The notes beneath the pieces were generated by a model that saw nothing but the letters and a program-made list of their open reading frames with translations, had not been told where the DNA came from and searched no databases. Both the position numbers and the translations under genes were made by a program. From positions 25,586,797 through 25,650,796 of the forward strand of contig OX457053.1 of NCBI GenBank assembly GCA_949752735.1: DNA of 64,000 nt, read 5' to 3'. The stretch comes from Lumbricus terrestris (taxonomy: Eukaryota; Annelida; Clitellata; Crassiclitellata; Lumbricidae). Each line of letters opens with the position of its first letter. Within the stretch, counting starts at the first letter, position 1. This document shows, one piece after another, positions 58,006 to 64,000 of the stretch.

Positions 58006-59398
58006 TAGAAATTAGAATACATTAGAAGTCATCTGTTCTGTTCCGAGTTCAAGTTGTATAGTCACCTTTAAACTTTATAGACAATATATTAGTACGATCA
58101 GTGGGCTAATTTTCGTAATTCTGGCGGAGGTCTAGCGGACAGAGCTCCTAGAGGTGTGTACCGATTCACAAATAGATGAGGTGACGGGAAAACAGAGATA
58201 GAAGGAAGAAAACAGATTGATCTAAATTATGAGATTGCTAATAAGTAATAACTGACAAATATTAAAATATATTATTGGGAAGATAGTATGCTGCAGGGAA
58301 CGTGGAAGAGTGTCATAAAAAATTAAATGCCCAACCGACGTAAACAATTCTAATTTCTGTATCTTATTTTCCCGCCATCTCAAACGCTTCCATATCATTT
58401 ACTACAAAAACAAGCGCTACAGGATTTTACGCCATATCAAACAAACTTTCAACAACTGTACAAAATCATAATAATGCACAAAATAAACGCACGCTGCAAA
58501 AATAATAAACTGACGACTATTTAAATTTGACTTGGGCGATAAAACATGGTTTTAAAGCTTTCACATGCTAGTGCGCACCATAGAGATGTAGCATATAATC
58601 ATAAATCTCAATGGTTCGCACCAAAGATTTATGAAAAAACGGCAGTACGTAAGTAGGTCATCTGCAAATTCAGGTAGGCCTAATAATAATCATGTTTGGT
58701 TGTCATGGAGATAGATCGTTGAGCCTCACCTAGCAACCGCTGTTTTCTTGACCAAATCGTAATGTAGGCCTAATTAAGTATTCGTTGTCATAGCGACCTA
58801 TTTTTTAGTCTTGCTATCCAATTATTATAGCTGTGACTCAAGACACATTTTGTGCTAAAAGTAAATCTGTCGATGTGCCAAGTAGCCAGCTGACAGCACC
58901 CATGAGACTATAATATTATATTATGAGAGGAAATTCTTTCCTTAAAAAGCTAGGTGACTATAATCGCTGTAGGCCTACAAGCGAAAATAACACTCTGTAG
59001 GGCGGCCGGTCATTGCAATACAATTGAAGCACGTTTTAGGCCTACTTAGTGGACACGATCTCAAACATTTCAAATCAATGCTCAACAAAACTATGATTTT
59101 ATTTAGTTTTAGGATAAATTGAAGTTTAAATTGATTGTAGTTAATTTTCTCTGCAGTAACCTATATTATATTTTCAAAGGCATAAATCATAAACTTTTCA
59201 GTGTATAATTGGACGCCTGCAGATTGTATTTAAGCATGGCCTATAATATAGACCTATAGCCTATAACGCACCAACGGTAGGACGCGGAACTAGTCCTAAA
59301 GGTCGATCGCAATCGCAACCTCCACATTTGTAAAGCGCCACTCAAAACCAGGCGTAGGGCATATATTCACGAGCGCTGCGTTTAGCCCATCTTCCACA
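58006..59398. other. Intergenic upstream of the F-box gene
   Basis: No gene recognised. It has several TAGGCCTA octamers (58672, 58766, 58971, 59037) and two sequences close to the RFX X-box (58699-58712 and 58784-58797). The noncoding 5' exon and promoter of the RRM/F-box/LRR gene could lie here. Confidence 0.4.
58784..58797. promoter_or_regulatory. X-box-like motif (RFX site)
   Basis: GTTGTCATAGCGAC fits the RFX consensus GTHNYYATRRNAAC at 13 of 14 positions. Another at 58699 (GTTGTCATGGAGAT) fits 12 of 14. RFX factors drive ciliary genes in animals; here the role is only inferred. Confidence 0.3.
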
Positions 59399-59937
59399 GC
59401 TTAAAGTGTGCCTGGACGGTCATGGACAGCGTCCATGCAGGTAAGGGCCCGGGCGTCCATGCAGGTACTTATTTTGGTAAAATTAAGGGGCCATTGCATA
59501 ATTACGTAACCCCGAAAATGACCGTTTTCGACCCACCCATAGGCGGAGACCTGGGCGGAGATTTGTGGGGTGGGGGACGGAAAGATTTTGGACGGACTGG
59601 CTGAGTGTCGCCGAAAATTTCCATAATTTGACGGCCAAAATTTCTGACTTTTTTTAGTCATCCGGCCGAAATCTCGATGAAAATTTCTATTTTCGCCGCC
59701 AAAAAAGTTGATGACCTATTTTTTAGTCGTAACGCTCAACGATTGGGGGGGGGCAAATGCATGGGCCGTCCCCCCAACACCTCCATTGGGGCTGGGACCG
59801 TCCCTCTGTCCCCCCCTAGGTCTTCGCCCAAGTCCTTATCTTTCCAGTCATTGCTGGCCAATAAGTGTCTGGACGGCGTTCAGATTTTAAAATAAGTGCA
59901 TGGACGCCGTCCACGACCGTCCAGCCATACTTTAAGC
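59399..59937. mobile_element. Inverted-repeat element (GCTTAAAGT ends) hosting another element
   Basis: Ends gcttaaagtgtgcctggacg and ccagccatactttaagc are inverted repeats extending about 40 bp to tgcatggacgccgtcca. A different miniature element (59538-59832) sits inside. No flanking duplication is clear. Confidence 0.75.
59538..59832. mobile_element. Miniature element (GGCGGAGACCTGGG ends), nested
   Basis: cataggcggagacctggg at the left, taggtcttcgcccaag at the right; inside are tttttttagtcatccggcc and gatgacctattttttagtcg. Same family as 43895, 63218 and 63736. Confidence 0.75.
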
Positions 59938-59939
59938 CA

Positions 59940-60655
59940 TGCGCTCAATCAAAACAAAGTGGACAGGAACAGGTCAAGATCCGGATAGACAGACGGTAAT
60001 GCAATGTAGCCTAAATCTTCGAGAAGTTCTCAGCGGCCACAAAAGCCACGTCAGGGAGACCAGCTTAACATCTAAGCAGTGTGAGAATTGTGGAAAAATA
60101 ACGGGGGTTGGCCTATGATAAACTTGGAATTGGGGTGTGAAAAACATAGTTTACTATGGGGCACTAAGAAAGACTGGGGGCTGAAACCTCCCAACCCCCC
60201 GGTAATTCTCACCCTGCATCTAAGGCTTATATTGCTTCAAACCTATTAAAATTTTAATATATAGAACAATCACTTGTCATTTTCTTTAAGTTGTTACTGG
60301 AGAAATCGCAACGAAAGGTGGCGCGACGCTCGCTTTCTTAAGGAGAAACCAGTGTTTTAATATAGACTCCTCGTGGATTTTGTGCAAATTTCGTCCAAAC
60401 TTTTCTCAGTTATTTCTCAACCCCACACCTCCAGAAAGCCATTTTCCCATGTATTTAAAATTCCTGTATCTAATCCTTAAAGTTTCGTGGTGATAATAGT
60501 AACTTTTGGAAAATATAGATGTATGTCCAAAATGAAAAGTCGTTTTCAGCAAGACGTTTCTCGCTGAGTTGGCAGTTCACGTTACACACGGGTTGGACAC
60601 ATGCAAACAGTTGGTCAATGTATGGAGCTAACGTTGAAAGTTTGACGATAGAGTC
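59940..60655. other. Nothing recognised
   Basis: No repeat match or gene signal apart from the possible start exon that follows. Confidence 0.35.
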
Positions 60656-60700
60656 ATGGATTACCTGATTTCCGACGACGGTAGATGTTTTCCTAAAGCG
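60656..60700 (+). CDS. Possible first coding exon of a gene leaving the window
   Basis: ATG at 60656 opens MDYLISDDGRCFPKA and meets a strong donor, GCG|gtaagttc, in phase 0. No downstream exon was found to 64000, and the peptide is too short to assign. It may be chance. Confidence 0.25.
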
Positions 60701-61315
60701 GTAAGTTCATATCGAGTCTTATTTTCGATTAATTTAGTTGAAATCGCGTTAAACACGTGCTGTGTAAGATTCACTTTGAACAGATTTTGTCGGTTTACGG
60801 TGTTTTTCAATCTCACCATCGCCATCTAGCGAATGCAATTAGATGATTTGAAGTCGTTTTGTGGACAGTTTATGAAACTGCTCTGCCATCTAGCGAATGT
60901 AGAGAGATGCTCTCCTAGCCGCTTATCTGCAAAGCCACATAAACAATGTAGTTAAACAACAAGATTTTATTGGGGAACGTTAAGAAGTAAAGTAAAAATG
61001 TGGTTTTTATCTTTTCATAAATGTTACAAACCGTGACACGTTTTTTCTCAATTATTGAATTGATTTAGCTATTTGAAGGTGTGTGTGTGTACAGATTGGC
61101 GTTAGCGTGTACGAAATGTACATGTATGTACGTGCATATAAACGTCGCGTATGCCATCGTATAGGATTTAATGTTAATAGCCAAGGCTTAAACAACAGCT
61201 GCACATTGGCGGGAAAAATGATCCAGGTCGTAACCCAATGAGATGCTGCACGTTTGCTCTAAGTTTGCTCGTAATATGTGTGTTTGCAATGCATGAGCGC
61301 ATGCAGCCCTATGTG
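60701..61315. other. Nothing recognised
   Basis: Contains a near-duplicate pair: cgccatctagcgaatgcaat (60822) and tgccatctagcgaatgtaga (60884). No exon or known element. Confidence 0.35.
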
Positions 61316-61319
61316 GACT

Positions 61320-61553
61320 TGCTTGTATGTGTAGGCCTACTTGTTATCGCGCCCCTTCAAGCTCACTACTCAGAGGCGCTCCCGACTGCAGAGCGGACAC
61401 TGCAATTGAGTTTCACGCCGAAGCGCTGAGCATCTGCGAGTTAAGGACTTGCCCAAGATCCCTACACGGCGGCCTGAGGTGGATTCAAACCTGCAACCCT
61501 TCGGCTGCAAGGCGACGAACCTAGGCTACCCACTACACCACCGCGCCCCACAT
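61320..61553 (-). repeat. tRNA-derived SINE, reverse, with GGCCTA insertions
   Basis: A full-length reverse copy. Compared with its relatives it has gtgtaggcctacttgtt where they read gtgcacttgtt, and aacctaggctacccac where they read aacctacccac. Confidence 0.9.
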
Positions 61554-61575
61554 TCGTATGCGTATATGAATGGGT

Positions 61576-61660
61576 CAGGGCCGGATTTAGAGTGGTGGGG
61601 GCCTATGGGCGCTCATTACGGTGGGGCCCTTTTCTGCAATAGATATTTTGCTTTTGTGGG
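61576..61660. mobile_element. hAT-like end (CAGGGCCGGATTTA), partial
   Basis: cagggccggatttagagtgg resembles the left end of 9986-10264. No matching right end was found. Confidence 0.5.
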
Positions 61661-62117
61661 ACAAGCCCCATACAGTCATACAATGTTCACAGGCAAATGT
61701 GCTAAAGGCAATGTTTAAATTGTTGACTTATTGTCAATAAAAAATTGAAATAGCCTACATGCATATGAAGAGAAATTGAGAAGATCATATTGCTGATAAA
61801 TATAGTGACTAGCACTATTATTTTAGTTGCATGGTGTTAAATCATTTTTCAAATGCAAAGTTAAAGGATAAGCGTCAGGTTGATTTTGTTTTAGTAGGCC
61901 TATAACTTATAAGTCACTGGCATAATAAATAGCCTACATAGGCAGGGATGAAAGTAAACCAGGTCTGTATTTTTGGAAAAAAATAGGCCCACTTTTAAAA
62001 ACGTCGTCAGAAATTTTCGGGTAAAAAAATTAAGGCGTCGGCTCGTCCGCAAAAGTCAGACCCGGCAGCTTTTCCAAACCACTTTTCACTTTTCAGCCTT
62101 GCATGCACACACATGTA

Positions 62118-62477
62118 CAAGGGTGGATACAGAAATTTTCGAAGGGGGGGCCAAAATATTTGGTCTTGTGAGACAGGAGAAAATTTTTTTTAGTCATCGA
62201 CCAAATTTTCCGGGAAAAAGATACCATTTCATCCGCCGAAAAAACTGATGACCTTTTTAGTCATTGACCAATTTTCCGGGAAACATCCGCCGCTGAATCG
62301 ACGGGGGGGCAAGTCCCGTGCGATTTTTCAATATGGGGGGGCCTGATGTCCTGTTTTTTCTCTCCCACTACATTTATTTAATGGCTTGTTGAAACCAAAT
62401 GGGGGGGCCACGTCCCGTGCAATTTTTAAATGAGGGGGGGCCATGGCCGGATTGGTCCCCCTCTGGATCCGCCCCTG
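62118..62477. mobile_element. hAT-type miniature element with perfect 8-bp target duplication
   Basis: Ends caagggtggatacag and ggatccgcccctg; flanks are identical CACATGTA (62110-62117 and 62478-62485). Inside: tgatgacctttttagtcatt and facing G-rich blocks. Same end family as 49520-49843. Confidence 0.92.
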
Positions 62478-62534
62478 CACATGTACATGTATAGCCTTCA
62501 AAGAAAGAAAGTGAAAATGGTGATAAGCACTTCC

Positions 62535-62603
62535 TTTCAATGCTGTGCTGCTAATAAGTGGCAGGACAGTGTGCAGATTCTAAAATGAGTGCATGCATGG
62601 ATG
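62535..62603. repeat. Fragment of the GCTTAAAGT element family
   Basis: taataagtggcaggacagtg and taaaatgagtgcatgcatgg match the right part of 59399-59937. A Ginger-like copy follows at CCGG. Confidence 0.5.
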
Positions 62604-62607
62604 CCGG

Positions 62608-62779
62608 TGTCACGAAATAGAGTAGGCCTATCCCCCGTATTAATTGTATCCCCCAATCTAAAAAAGTCGAAAAAACCGCTTCCTCGTGTATTTTTTGGCA
62701 AATTAATTTTCATCTGCTTTGTTTTGAACAATGACACTAACAGGTATGTTTATTCCTACTAGATAATTTGTTTTGCCAG
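62608..62779. mobile_element. Ginger-like copy, one end only
   Basis: tgtcacgaaatagagta, then a 6-base insertion ggccta, then tcccccgtattaattgtatc; similarity to 33090 ends near ttgttttgcc. CCGG precedes it (62604-62607). Confidence 0.75.
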
Positions 62780-63217
62780 GTTTAATATAAACGGTACTGT
62801 TAACGTGTTGGAAATGTGTCATTTGCATTCGGTAGGTGGCAGCACGTTTTTGAAAAGCCCACAAAGATGGAAATGAAACCTGAATTGTGAGTTCTGAACA
62901 CTGTTGTGAGGCACGACGAAACGGCAGGCGGCGAATTGTTTGGTGACTTTAGAAGGGCTCATGCTGGGTAGGTACAATATCTCACAATATATAAAAACCT
63001 TTTTTGGTATAATAATTTATACCTTTTAATCCAAATATAGCACAGTGCAGAATACAGTGTAGAAAAATAGGCAGATTTAAACTGCTAGCATATTGAAAAT
63101 GTTTCGTTTGTATTCGCTAGGTGGCAGGACGTTTTTGAAAAACCCACAAAGATGAATTTTGGTATAAATGCTGTAATGATGAATCGTATTTCCGCGTGTT
63201 CTTTGAATGAAGCAAGG

Positions 63218-63348
63218 CATAGGCGGAGAACTGGGCGGAGATTTGGGGGTGGGGACGGAAAGTTTTTGGACGGACGACTGGCTGAGTATCACCGAAAAAT
63301 TTCCATAATTTGACGGCCAAAATTTCTGACGACTTTTTTTTTAGTCAT
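63218..63348. mobile_element. Miniature element (GGCGGAGAAC end), interrupted
   Basis: cataggcggagaactgggcg to ttttttagtcat, then cut by a Ginger-like copy at the CCGG that in the relative at 59538 continues ccggccgaaatctcg. Confidence 0.75.
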
Positions 63349-63352
63349 CCGG

Positions 63353-63612
63353 TGTCACGAAATAGAGTATTCCCCGTATTAATTGTATCCCCCAAATTAA
63401 AAAAAGTCGAAAAAACCGCTTCCGCGTGTATTTTCTTTTGCAAATTAATTTTCATCTGCCTTGTTTTGAACAATGACACTAGCAGGTATGTTTATTCATA
63501 CTAGATAATTTGTTTTGCTCTTTTTTAGAGCACTTAAAACATTCAAAACACTTTAAAATACTCAGAGTTACTAAATAAATTCGAGTTGCCTTTATCTGAG
63601 CATTGCTTAGGA
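63353..63612. mobile_element. Ginger-like copy, interrupted by a hAT end
   Basis: tgtcacgaaatagagtattc and gagttgcctttatctgagca match 33090-33539. At 63613 it is broken by caggggttctcaacc. Confidence 0.78.
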
Positions 63613-63735
63613 CAGGGGTTCTCAACCTTTTTCGTCCCGCGACACACTTAAACTTGTTATCAAATTTGGCGACACACCATTCAAACGTTATATGTAAATG
63701 TCGTAAAAATATAAAAAGTGTCAAAGCTAAATAGG
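63613..63735. mobile_element. hAT-like fragment (CAGGGGTTCTCAACC end)
   Basis: caggggttctcaaccttttt and gcgacacac blocks resemble the end of 11338-11672; no right end seen. Confidence 0.6.
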
Positions 63736-64000
63736 CATAGGCGGAGACCTGGGCCGAGAATTGGGGGGGACGGAAAGACGCGAGATTTTCTGAAAAATTT
63801 CTGACGACCGGCGAAATCTCGAGAAAACAAATTTTTTTCGCCGCCAAAAAAGTTGATGGCCTTTTTTTTTTTTTTTTTTAGTCATCCGGCCAAAATCTGG
63901 ACGAAATATTTCTGTTTTCGCCGCCAAAAAAGTTGATGACCTTTTTTTTTTTTTTTAGTCATCTGGGCCAAAAATTCGACGAAATTTTTTTCGCCACCGA
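63736..64000. mobile_element. Miniature element (GGCGGAGACC end), cut by window edge
   Basis: cataggcggagacctgggcc, then two copies of gttgatgaccttttttt-type cores. The right end is outside the window. Confidence 0.7.

Noticed and set aside
61327..61524. ORFs with [17 protein letters not shown] residues, also at 2591, 4861, 46543 and elsewhere
   Set aside because: They are translations of the SINE and have no independent coding evidence.

Overview
This is a eukaryotic window, most likely from a marine invertebrate. Genes are split by spliceosomal introns, tRNA-derived SINEs and LINE 3' ends are scattered throughout, and many short inverted-repeat DNA transposons are present. Nothing bacterial is visible. 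I cannot name the species.

Left part (1-18943, + strand): the 3' part of a P5B-type P-ATPase gene (ATP13A family, polyamine/cation pump). Fourteen exons from 774 to 18943 join in one continuous frame giving 645 residues, from the end of the nucleotide-binding region to the stop. Upstream exons, including the phosphorylation motif, lie outside the window. Its introns are loaded with SINEs, LINE fragments and hAT- and mariner-type miniature elements.

Middle part (19.1-34.4 kb): mainly the minus strand. A cluster of genes and pseudogenes encodes an NHL-like beta-propeller protein. The striking member is a 5.2 kb open exon (26395-31604) holding eight almost identical 618-bp (206-residue) units. 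Around it lie decayed paralogues, including a 4-unit tandem of about 567 bp and a stray duplicate of the ATPase's last coding exon on the opposite strand. Next to it (31638-34422) is a LINE reverse transcriptase interrupted by a hAT-type element, whose own terminal repeat is split by a Ginger-like element at CCGG, and separately by a mariner-like foldback element.

Right part (35918-57309, - strand): a complete 20-coding-exon gene for an RRM + F-box + leucine-rich-repeat protein (about 777 residues). I rebuilt it exon by exon from splice sites and phase, including two exons missed by simple ORF calling (39752-39839 and 47964-48004). It has a seven-copy 9-residue repeat near its N terminus and an acidic C-terminal tail.

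Far right (57.4-64 kb): repeat-rich sequence with nested inverted-repeat elements, Ginger-like copies, many TAGGCCTA octamers and one possible start exon of a + strand gene (60656). The three main loci show no functional link; the window is mostly informative about repeat dynamics and recent internal gene expansion.
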